NCBI GenBank assembly: GCA_944321735.1
Contig: CALUMK010000002.1
Coordinates: 124,001 to 188,000, forward strand
Length of the DNA stretch: 64,000 bases
DNA from: an uncultured Bacteroidales bacterium
GTDB taxonomy: Bacteria > Bacteroidota > Bacteroidia > Bacteroidales > P3
Reading direction: 5' to 3'
Program-made: the position numbers and the translations under genes
Notes under the pieces: generated by a model
Databases searched by the model: none
The model's input: only the letters and a program-made list of their open reading frames with translations
What the model was told of the DNA's origin: nothing
In this document: positions 26,333-33,712 of the stretch, piece by piece
Position numbering within the stretch: position 1 is the first letter of the stretch
Layout: every line of letters starts with the position of its first letter

Positions 26333-26899
26333 ATGTTTTTGCGTCGCGCCGCACGGCTTTTCCGGGTTTCAAAGTTACGAATTCTGCCCGTAATCCTGGC
26401 TGTATCGGGCATGGTGGCCTGTGTCGAGCCCATGGAATTTCCTCCTGAACCCTATCTGGAGTTCAGGCAGAATATACTGAGCTGGCAGATCGGATTGACC
26501 GGGGATACCACGGAACTGTTGGAGGTGGAATTCTATTTCCAGGACGGGGACGGTGACATCGGCCGTGAGACGGAAGACGAGGTTTTCCCGTATGTGGGGG
26601 ATTCTTTGTACAATCTGCATTTCCATCTTTTGGAAGTGATGCCTGATAGCACTTTCCGTCAGGTCTATTATACGGACAGCATGGGCATGGATTATCCGGT
26701 GGAATATAATTACCATTTGCATTATATCGAGCCTGTCAATGCCAATAATGCCATGAGCGGGACGATTACATGGGTCGTGGATGATTTTCCCAGCACGGCA
26801 TTCTTCATGCAGGGACGTAGGGTATGTTATAGCATTTACCTTTACGATAGGGCCTTGCATAGGAGCAACACGATTTATACCGATCCAATACAATTGTAA
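26333..26899 (+). CDS. Small lipoprotein of unknown function ahead of mrdA
   Basis: About 188 residues. After a basic N terminus (FLRRAARLFRVSKLR) a hydrophobic stretch ends in GMVAC, a lipoprotein cleavage site near residue 31. The mature part is acidic and contains EFYFQDGDGDIGRETEDEV, a calcium-loop-like acidic run that is common in Bacteroidota lipoproteins of this size. It ends SIYLYDRALHRSNTIYTDPIQL. It is 3 bases ahead of mrdA and so lies in the same transcript, where mreC and mreD are found in many Bacteroidota. I do not recognise a function. A role with the elongation machinery is only suggested by position. Confidence 0.7.
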   Translation: MFLRRAARLFRVSKLRILPVILAVSGMVACVEPMEFPPEPYLEFRQNILSWQIGLTGDTTELLEVEFYFQDGDGDIGRETEDEVFPYVGDSLYNLHFHLLEVMPDSTFRQVYYTDSMGMDYPVEYNYHLHYIEPVNANNAMSGTITWVVDDFPSTAFFMQGRRVCYSIYLYDRALHRSNTIYTDPIQL

Positions 26900-26902
26900 G
26901 CG

Positions 26903-28756
26903 ATGCAGCGTTCTACAGTCAACAGGGCTTCGGTCGTTGCGGCCATTTTTATCGTGTTCGTCTGTATTTATTGGATCAGGCTTTTTCAACTTCAGATATT
27001 GGATGAACGTTATACGCTCGATGCCCAGTCGAATGCTATTCGGCACAAAGTCCAGTATCCTGGGCGAGGTTTGGTTTTTGATCGGAATGGGGAAATTTTA
27101 GTGTACAATGAAGCCGTCTATGATTTGATGGTGGTTCCTGGCCAGGTGGATGTGGATTCTATGGATTGGAACTTTCTGGCCGATTTGCTTGAGATAGATT
27201 CTGCCGGAACGAGAGAACGCTACAAGAAAGCCCGTTCGTATTCGCGCTATGCTCCATCGGTTTTCGAGAAGCAGATATCCAAAGAAGTTTACGGGCGTTT
27301 GCAGGAATATATGTACCAGTTCCCCGGCTTTTATGTGCAAAGCCGGAGCTTGCGGCGTTATCCCCAGCCGATAGCCGCTCATGTGCTGGGCGATGTGGGA
27401 GAAGTCAGTACCGAGGAAATCAAGGCTAATCCGTATTACAAGCCTGGAGATTATATCGGGAAAAACGGATTGGAGAAATATTACGAGGAAGCCCTGCGGG
27501 GGCGCAAAGGGGTCAAGGTGGTGATGGTGGATGTGCTGAACCGGGAAAAAGGCAGTTATAAGGATGGGCTGTACGACAGTCTGGCTCAGCCGGGGGAAAG
27601 CCTTTTTACTACATTGGATATTGGTTTGCAGGCATATGCGGAAGAATTGATGCACGGCAAGCGCGGAAGCGTGGTGGCGATAGAACCTTCGACAGGCGAA
27701 GTGCTGGCATTGGTTTCCGCTCCCTCGTACGATCCTAATCTGCTGGTGGGGCGTATCCGGAGCCGGAATTACGGGGAATTGATAAAAGACCCGCAAAAGC
27801 CCTTGTTCAACAGGGCTTTGATGTCGTACTACCCGCCTGGTTCCATTTTCAAGCTGCCGCAGGCCCTGATTGGTTTGCAGGAAGGGGTAATCGGTCCGAA
27901 TACGGGTTTCGAATGCGACAAGACGTTGATTGGATGTCATGAGCATCCGGATGCCAGGACGCTTGCCGAAGGCGTAAGGATGTCCTGCAATCCTTATTTC
28001 TACCAGGTGTTCAAGCGGATTATACAGCAAGGCAAGAATCCCAGTATTTTTGAAGATAGCCGAATCGGTTTGTCCCGATGGGACGAATACATGCATTCCT
28101 TTGGTTTGGGTATCAGGTTGGGAATTGATCTTTTGGGAGTGAAAGGCGGTTATATCCCGGATACGGCATTTTATGACCGGTTCTACGGGCGGAAACGTTG
28201 GGCGTTCAGCACGATATATTCATTGAGCATCGGTCAGGGGGAAGTGAGTCTGGTGCCCTTGCAAATGGCGAATTTGGCTGCCGTCATGGCCAATAGGGGG
28301 TTTTATCTCACCCCGCATCTGGTTCGGGCAGTCGGGAACGATAGCTTGGCGGCAGGGGATACGGTCCGGCATTATGCCTTGGTGGAATCCAAGTATTTCG
28401 ATCCGGTTGTGCGCGGGATGTACGAGGCGGTTCATTTGCAGAAAGGAACGGCCAGACGGGCAGAGATACCGGATATCGTGGTCTGCGGCAAAACCGGCAC
28501 TTCGGAAAATCCGCATGGAGAGGATCATGCTGTCTTTATCGGTTTTGCCCCGATGGATCATCCCCGGATAGCCGTGTCGGTGTTCTTGGAAAACAGCGGC
28601 TTTGGGGGCACTTGGGCGGCTCCATTGGGCAGTCTTTTGATAGAGAGGTATTTGACAGGCAAGGTGGTGCGGGAAGAATTGGAACGGCAGGTCAAGGAAT
28701 TCACGATTTTTGAACGGGATGCCGAAGGAAATATAATCGGTCCTCCGGCGCATTAG
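26903..28756 (+). CDS. mrdA: Penicillin-binding protein 2 (elongasome transpeptidase)
   Basis: A 617-residue class B penicillin-binding protein. It has one N-terminal transmembrane helix (about 12-30), a PBP dimer domain (YPGRGLVFDRNGEILVYNEAVYDLMVVP), and a transpeptidase domain with the active-site SxxK as S314-K317 in PPGSIFK. The SCN motif MSCNPYF comes next, then KTGTSENP near residue 530. It cross-links lateral-wall peptidoglycan during rod growth together with RodA, encoded 14 bases downstream. The usual mreB-mreC-mreD genes are not immediately upstream; a lipoprotein gene takes that place. Confidence 0.95.
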   Translation: MQRSTVNRASVVAAIFIVFVCIYWIRLFQLQILDERYTLDAQSNAIRHKVQYPGRGLVFDRNGEILVYNEAVYDLMVVPGQVDVDSMDWNFLADLLEIDSAGTRERYKKARSYSRYAPSVFEKQISKEVYGRLQEYMYQFPGFYVQSRSLRRYPQPIAAHVLGDVGEVSTEEIKANPYYKPGDYIGKNGLEKYYEEALRGRKGVKVVMVDVLNREKGSYKDGLYDSLAQPGESLFTTLDIGLQAYAEELMHGKRGSVVAIEPSTGEVLALVSAPSYDPNLLVGRIRSRNYGELIKDPQKPLFNRALMSYYPPGSIFKLPQALIGLQEGVIGPNTGFECDKTLIGCHEHPDARTLAEGVRMSCNPYFYQVFKRIIQQGKNPSIFEDSRIGLSRWDEYMHSFGLGIRLGIDLLGVKGGYIPDTAFYDRFYGRKRWAFSTIYSLSIGQGEVSLVPLQMANLAAVMANRGFYLTPHLVRAVGNDSLAAGDTVRHYALVESKYFDPVVRGMYEAVHLQKGTARRAEIPDIVVCGKTGTSENPHGEDHAVFIGFAPMDHPRIAVSVFLENSGFGGTWAAPLGSLLIERYLTGKVVREELERQVKEFTIFERDAEGNIIGPPAH

Positions 28757-28770
28757 AAAGAGAGTGAGAA

Positions 28771-30024
28771 ATGGGAACGATAGGCGGTACTTTGAAGAAC
28801 ATGGACAAACCTTTGCTGCTGGTTTACTTTTTATTGGTCGCGGCAGGTTGGTTCAATATCTATTCGGTGGTGTACGATCCGGAAAGCTTTGCGGGCTTCT
28901 CATTTGCGACAAGGTATGGCAAACAATTGGTTTTTATTGGCTTTGCGATATTGTTGGCTGCTTTTGTCATGATATCAGACCTCCGGGTTTTTACGCAATT
29001 CGCCTATCTTTATTATGGCATTTGCATTTTGTTGTTGCTGGCTGTGTTAGTGGTGGGGACGGAGATTTCCGGCGCCAAGTCGTGGATAAAGATAGGCTCT
29101 TTGTCAATCCAGCCGTCGGAATTTGCTAAGGTGGCGACCTGTTTGGCTTTCGCCAAATTTGTCTCGCAACCATCGTTGAACATGAAGCAGCCGCGGAACC
29201 AGCTGAGGGGGGCTTTGTGGTTCTTGTTTCCGATGATGTTGATTCTGTTGCAGCCCGATGCGGGATCGGCCTTGGTCTTTCTTTCTTTTGTCTTGCCTTT
29301 GTACCGGGAAGGAATGTCCGGCTGGGTTTTGGTGACGGGATTGGTGGCTGTGGCTTTGTTTGTGGCGGCTTTATTAGTGAACAGGTATGTATTGATTGGT
29401 TTTATCGCCTTGGTGACCATTTTCTTGATATGGCGCAACAAGAGGTCGGTTAAGAATATAGCTTTGGGAGGTTTGCTTTTTTTGGTTTGTTCCCTGTACA
29501 CATTGGGCGTGGAATACGCGTTCAATCATCTCAGCGCTCATCAGCAGACTCGAATCAATGTGCTTTTAGGCAAGGAGCAAGATATCCATGGCGCAGGATA
29601 TAACGTGAACCAGTCGAAGATTGCGATTGGCAGCGGCGGTTTCTGGGGAAAAGGCTATTTGCAGGGGACGCAGACTAAATTCGATTTTGTCCCGGAACAG
29701 AGCACCGATTTCATTTTCTGTACGGTCGGGGAAGAATGGGGGTGGGCCGGCTGCACGGTGTTTCTGGGATGTTACCTTTTTCTTTTGCTCCGCCTTGTCA
29801 AGCTGGCCGAGAAGCAACGTAGCGATTATGCAAGAGTCTATGGCTATGGAGTTGCCGGCATATTTTTCATGCATCTTTTTGTCAATGTGGGGATGACGAT
29901 AGGTTTGTTGCCCGTTATTGGCATTCCGTTGCCGTTCTTCAGCTATGGCGGGTCTTCGTTATGGGCTTTTACTTTGTTGTTGTTTATTTTCATCAAGATG
30001 GATGCTCGGCAGCGGAATTTGTAG
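28771..30024 (+). CDS. rodA: Peptidoglycan glycosyltransferase RodA
   Basis: A 417-residue SEDS-family protein with about ten transmembrane helices. It shows the motifs GAKSWIKIGSLSIQPSEFAKVATCLAFAKF, LLQPDAGSALVFLSF, the long periplasmic loop with QSKIAIGSGGFWGKGYLQGTQTKFDFVPEQSTDFIF, and near the end GLLPVIGIPLPFFSYGGSSLWAF. It polymerises glycan strands with PBP2. The ATG at 28771 is the first; one at 28801 would give a slightly shorter N terminus. Its last codons overlap the -33 box of the next gene's promoter. Confidence 0.95.
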   Translation: MGTIGGTLKNMDKPLLLVYFLLVAAGWFNIYSVVYDPESFAGFSFATRYGKQLVFIGFAILLAAFVMISDLRVFTQFAYLYYGICILLLLAVLVVGTEISGAKSWIKIGSLSIQPSEFAKVATCLAFAKFVSQPSLNMKQPRNQLRGALWFLFPMMLILLQPDAGSALVFLSFVLPLYREGMSGWVLVTGLVAVALFVAALLVNRYVLIGFIALVTIFLIWRNKRSVKNIALGGLLFLVCSLYTLGVEYAFNHLSAHQQTRINVLLGKEQDIHGAGYNVNQSKIAIGSGGFWGKGYLQGTQTKFDFVPEQSTDFIFCTVGEEWGWAGCTVFLGCYLFLLLRLVKLAEKQRSDYARVYGYGVAGIFFMHLFVNVGMTIGLLPVIGIPLPFFSYGGSSLWAFTLLLFIFIKMDARQRNL

Positions 30025-30049
30025 AAGATAAAACACTTTCTTAAATTTG
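30018..30049 (+). promoter_or_regulatory. Consensus promoter of the DPP III-family gene
   Basis: TTTG (30018-30021), 20 bases, then TAAATTTG (30042-30049): a full match to the Bacteroidota -33/-7 promoter. The -33 box lies in the final codons of rodA. The predicted leader is about 70 bases. Confidence 0.8.
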
Positions 30050-30125
30050 CCCAATCAATGGACGGGGAATTGTAGGAAATTTCTTGGGCCAGAGAGATTT
30101 ATAAAACAAACTAAATAATGAGAAT

Positions 30126-31751
30126 ATGAAAAAAGTTTTCTTATTTGCCGGAATAAGCGCTCTTCTGTTGAGCTCTTGCGGTAACAAGCAAACCCAGCCG
30201 AAAGCCGATGACGGTACCGTGATGGGATATGCCCGGATTGAGCTGAAAGCCGATTTGAGCCGGTTTAGTGAAAACGACCGGAAGATGATGGGCTACTTGT
30301 GCGATGCAGCCGACATCATGAACGATTTGTTCTGGAAGCAGGCCTTTACAGGAGACAAAGACCAGCTTCTGTCGGCCATCAAGAACGATACCTTGCGCAA
30401 GTTCGCCGAAATCAATTACGGGCCATGGGATCGCTTGGATGGCAACAAGCCTTTCCTCAATGGCTATGTGCAAAAACCATTAGGGGCTAATTTCTATCCG
30501 GGAGAAATGACTTCCGAAGAGTTCGACGCGCTGAAGGATCCCGACAAGACTTCCCTCTATACGATGATTCGTCGCGATGACAAGGGCAAGCTCCATGTTA
30601 TCTGGTATCATGACTTTTTCAAGGAAGAAATCACCCAGGCGGCTGCCCTGTTGGATTCGGCTGCTGCCTTGGCTACCGATGCCGGCTTCAAGAATTACCT
30701 GACCAAGCGGGCTGAGGCTTTGCGTACCGACCAATATTATGAAAGCGATTTGGCCTGGATGGATGCCAAGACTTCCGATATCGATTTCGTGATCGGACCT
30801 ATCGAGAACTATGAAGACGCCATGTATGGCTACAAGGCTGCTTACGAGTCGTTCCTGTTGATCAAGGATCCCGAATGGAGCGCGAAGCTGGCCAAGTATT
30901 CGGCTTTGTTGCCCGATTTGCAGAAAGAACTTCCGGTGGATGGCAAGTACAAGGCTGAAATGCCGGGTACGGATTCCGATTTGAACGTGTACGATGTGAT
31001 TCTGTACCGTGGCGATTGCAATGCCGGAGGCAAGACCATTGCCATCAATCTGCCTAACGACGAACGTGTGCATATTCAGAAAGGCACGCGCAAGCTGCAG
31101 CTGAAGAATGCGATGCAGGCCAAGTTCGACAAGATCCTGATGCCTATTTCCGAAATCGTCATGAATCCGGAACAGCAGAAGATGGTGGATTTCAACAGCT
31201 TCTTTGAAAACGTCACTTTCCATGAAGTGGCACACGGTCTGGGTGTGAAGAATACGATCAACGGTCAAGGAACCGTTCGTTCGGCATTGATGGAAACCTA
31301 CACGACCATCGAGGAAGCCAAAGCCGACATCATGGGCTTGTATATCGTAGATCAGCTTTACAAGAAGGGCGAGATGAGCGGTACTTCGGTTGAAAACAAT
31401 TACATCACCTTCTTTGCCGGCATTTTCCGTTCGGTACGTTTTGGTGCAGCCAGCGCGCATGGCAAGGCCAATATGCTTTGCTTCAATTGGATGAAGGACA
31501 ACGGTGCATTCAGCCGTTCGGAAGATGGCATTTATACCGTGGATTTGGAAAAGATGAAGGCCGCTACGGTATCCATGATGGCTCAAATCCTGAAGTTCCA
31601 GGCGGAAGGCGATTACGAAGGCGTTAAGAAGTGGATTGAAGAGAAAAGCGTGATTTCGCCCGAATTGCAGCAGGATTTGGATAGGATTGCTGCTGCGGAT
31701 ATTGCCAAGGATATATACTTTGTTCAAGGCAAATCCGTCCTTGGATTGTAA
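30126..31751 (+). CDS. DPP III-family (M49-like) zinc metallopeptidase, lipoprotein
   Basis: A 541-residue lipoprotein (signal ends LLSSC, cysteine near residue 18). The zinc site reads H366-E-V-A-H370 with a following EEAKAD (396-401). In most M49 peptidases the first motif is the longer HEXXGH. A five-residue HEXXH form is known from some bacterial members. The chain is shorter than classical DPP III (about 670-720 residues). Expected activity is removal of dipeptides from oligopeptides at the cell surface or periplasm. The gene has a consensus promoter and ends in a large palindromic element that starts at its stop codon. Confidence 0.82.
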   Translation: MKKVFLFAGISALLLSSCGNKQTQPKADDGTVMGYARIELKADLSRFSENDRKMMGYLCDAADIMNDLFWKQAFTGDKDQLLSAIKNDTLRKFAEINYGPWDRLDGNKPFLNGYVQKPLGANFYPGEMTSEEFDALKDPDKTSLYTMIRRDDKGKLHVIWYHDFFKEEITQAAALLDSAAALATDAGFKNYLTKRAEALRTDQYYESDLAWMDAKTSDIDFVIGPIENYEDAMYGYKAAYESFLLIKDPEWSAKLAKYSALLPDLQKELPVDGKYKAEMPGTDSDLNVYDVILYRGDCNAGGKTIAINLPNDERVHIQKGTRKLQLKNAMQAKFDKILMPISEIVMNPEQQKMVDFNSFFENVTFHEVAHGLGVKNTINGQGTVRSALMETYTTIEEAKADIMGLYIVDQLYKKGEMSGTSVENNYITFFAGIFRSVRFGAASAHGKANMLCFNWMKDNGAFSRSEDGIYTVDLEKMKAATVSMMAQILKFQAEGDYEGVKKWIEEKSVISPELQQDLDRIAAADIAKDIYFVQGKSVLGL

Positions 31752-31873
31752 AACTGGTTTTTAGCGGCATCTACTTCGTTGCGCGAAACTGCCCGCATCC
31801 TCACGTACAAAAGTACGCTCCGGTGCGGGCAGCTTCGCGCGCCTCGTATCTGCTCGCTAAAAAGCCAGTTTTA
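31751..31873 (+). repeat. Palindromic element C (GTAC-core family), complete
   Basis: The element begins at the last base of the preceding stop codon. Left arm AAACTGGTTTTTAGCGGCAT, then CTACTTCGTTGCGCGAAACT and GCCCGCATCCTCACGTAC. Loop AAAA. Right arm GTACGCTCCGGTGCGGGC, then AGCTTCGCGCGCCTCGTATC and TGCTCGCTAAAAAGCCAGTT. The two arms, each about 60 bases, pair along almost their whole length. A palindrome this long can fold as a very stable RNA hairpin or DNA cruciform. Confidence 0.88.
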
Positions 31874-31970
31874 CCGGGTAGTGTTATGAGGAAGTGACTG
31901 AAGCTTCCTTTCTTGGAAGAAGCGATTTTGTTGGAGTATTCTGACGGGGTCGCTTTTTTTTGTTGGATAT

Positions 31971-32086
31971 TCCTTTCCTTCTCTCTCTTTTTTTTCTCTC
32001 TTTCTTCTTCTTCTTCTTCTTCTTCTTTCTATTCTCTCTCTGTTCTTCGTTCTTCTTGTCTTGTTCTTCTTTTCCTCTCGTTTTTG
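31971..32086 (+). repeat. Polypyrimidine tract with (TTC)n
   Basis: Sixty consecutive pyrimidines (31971-32030), including about eight TTC repeats at 32003-32026, continue with few interruptions to about 32086. A reading frame passes through it into gpsA but would encode only Phe/Ser/Leu runs and is not a credible N-terminal extension. The 457 bases between the preceding gene and gpsA hold element C, this tract, a 12-bp direct repeat TGCGGGGAATTT (32116 and 32181) and the gpsA promoter. Confidence 0.85.
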
Positions 32087-32194
32087 CGGTTTTTGCTTTG
32101 TGGTTTTTGTGTTTCTGCGGGGAATTTTTGGGGGGGATAGGGGCTGGTGGACGGGTCTGTTTCCGGGGATTGATTCCTGTTGCGGGGAATTTCG

Positions 32195-32202
32195 TATTTT
32201 TG
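32195..32202 (+). promoter_or_regulatory. -7 box TATTTTTG of gpsA
   Basis: The box ends only six bases before the ATG at 32209, so transcription should begin at or a few bases before the start codon (leaderless or nearly so). An ATTG about 22 bases upstream may be the -33 element. Confidence 0.6.
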
Positions 32203-32208
32203 CCCGCT

Positions 32209-33201
32209 ATGAGTAAGAATGTTGCGGTTATAGGCGGCGGTAGCTGGGCTACGGCGATTGCCAAGATTTTGCTGAACAATCAGGAAGAATTGCATTGGTG
32301 GGTTCGGGAACCTGAAATTTTGGAAGGCCTGCGGAGGGAGGGCATCAATCCCATGTATCTTTCGGGGGTGGAATTTCCTATAGAGCGTTTGCATGTCAGC
32401 AACGATATCCGTCAAGTGGTCGATGCGGCCGATACCTTGGTGATGGTAGTCCCCGCGGTCTATCTGCCGGGAGCGTTGCAGTGTCTGGAAACAGGGGCAT
32501 TGCAAGGAAAGGGGATATGTTCGGCCATCAAGGGCATCATTCCTGGACACGACCAAGTGGTCTGCGAGTACCTGCGGGATGCTTTCGGAGTGCCGGAAGA
32601 GAATCTGGCAGCTATCAGCGGGCCTTCCCACGCCGAAGAAATCGCATTGAATCGTTTGACTTATCTGACGGCGGCTTCGCGTAATTCTGAATTGGCGGAA
32701 CATATAGCCCGGCTGTTCTCATGCGAATATGTGCGGACACGTTGCAGCGATGATGTCTACGGGATAGAATACGCGGCGGTGATGAAGAACGTTTACGCGC
32801 TGGCGGTCGGCATAGCCAAAGGCTTGGGCTATGGCGATAACTTTGTTTCCGTGCTGGTCAGCAATGCGCTTGAGGAAATGCGGGTCTTTTTGGAAAAAGT
32901 ACACGATATCAAGAGGAATCTGAATTCGGCATCCTATTTAGGGGATTTGCTGGTGACTTCCTATTCCCAGTTCAGCCGCAACCGGACTTTCGGCAATATG
33001 ATAGGACAGGGCTATTCGGTCAAGTCGGCGATTTTGGAGATGAAAATGGTGGCCGAGGGTTATTACGCTTCGGGCAGCGTTCACGCCATCAAGCAGAATT
33101 TCCAGGTGGCGATGCCGATTTTCGAGGCAGTTCATGCGGTTTTGTATGAAAACTGTAGCCCCAGGCGGGTTTTCCGGCAGTTGGAGGCTTTGTTCTCTTG
33201 A
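32209..33201 (+). CDS. gpsA: NAD(P)-dependent glycerol-3-phosphate dehydrogenase
   Basis: A 330-residue enzyme that reduces dihydroxyacetone phosphate to sn-glycerol 3-phosphate for phospholipid synthesis. The Rossmann motif VAVIGGGSWATAIAKIL starts at residue 5. The catalytic region has SGPSHAEEIA, GIEYAAVMKNVYALAVGIAKGLGYGDN and LGDLLVTSYSQFSRNRTFG. The ATG at 32209 gives the usual length and places the nucleotide-binding motif at the N terminus; an upstream in-frame start would read through a polypyrimidine tract. The gene stands alone. Confidence 0.95.
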   Translation: MSKNVAVIGGGSWATAIAKILLNNQEELHWWVREPEILEGLRREGINPMYLSGVEFPIERLHVSNDIRQVVDAADTLVMVVPAVYLPGALQCLETGALQGKGICSAIKGIIPGHDQVVCEYLRDAFGVPEENLAAISGPSHAEEIALNRLTYLTAASRNSELAEHIARLFSCEYVRTRCSDDVYGIEYAAVMKNVYALAVGIAKGLGYGDNFVSVLVSNALEEMRVFLEKVHDIKRNLNSASYLGDLLVTSYSQFSRNRTFGNMIGQGYSVKSAILEMKMVAEGYYASGSVHAIKQNFQVAMPIFEAVHAVLYENCSPRRVFRQLEALFS

Positions 33202-33389
33202 ATTTTCTTAGACCCTCGATGGAGGGAACTGTGTAGGAATTAGCCATGCGTTTTATGGGGCTGGCCAAGGGTGTGTCCAATGTGAATTTCCGACCGGCAT
33301 CAGGGAAAATCTGAAGAAATCCAGTATCCATTTGGCGTTGTGTTTAGAAACGCCTATCTTTACAAGCGTTTGTTCACGGAGTATTAATT

Positions 33390-33590
33390 AAACCCGAATC
33401 GGTCATGAGACTTTGGGGAGATTGCCCGCTTGTGTCATGCAGCATGCTTCTGGCCTGGCCGAAGGCGTAGCGGGCTACGTCGAGGCGTAGCGAGGAGCAA
33501 GATGCGGACAGAAGCGAACAAGATGCACAAAAGCATCCCTCTTCGAAAACAGGAAACACACTCGGCGAGTCTAATGACCGATTTGGGTTT
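33390..33590 (+). repeat. Long divergent palindrome D
   Basis: Outer arms AAACCCGAATCGGTCATGAG (33390) and GTCTAATGACCGATTTGGGT (33569) pair at nearly every base over about 21 bp. The interior (about 160 bases) is less regular. It holds a nested palindrome GGCGTAGCGGGCTACGTCGA and, on the minus strand, GCATCTTGCTCCTCGCTACG, which recalls the right flank of the GTAC-core family. It may be a distant member. The 511 bases between gpsA and the nuclease gene otherwise show only unassigned sequence (33202-33389) and a promoter candidate. Confidence 0.65.
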
Positions 33591-33645
33591 ATAGGCTTTC
33601 CATTGCCTGTCCTATGCCTTGTCCGGCGGCTTTGCGGAAAATGTG

Positions 33646-33653
33646 TATCTTCG
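33646..33653 (+). promoter_or_regulatory. Candidate -7 box TATCTTCG of the exported nuclease gene
   Basis: The same TATCTTCG variant as in front of the C10 protease gene, 60 bases upstream of the chosen ATG. No -33 TTTG at normal spacing. Confidence 0.4.
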
Positions 33654-33712
33654 CGTTTTATAGGCTTGTTTGTTTAGGGCATTGGAATATGTTCACGATA
33701 AAGGAAATTGTC

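Noticed and set aside
31960-32208. N-terminal extension of gpsA
   Set aside because: It would encode runs of Phe, Ser and Leu from the pyrimidine tract. The family start is at 32209, and a -7 box lies within the extension.
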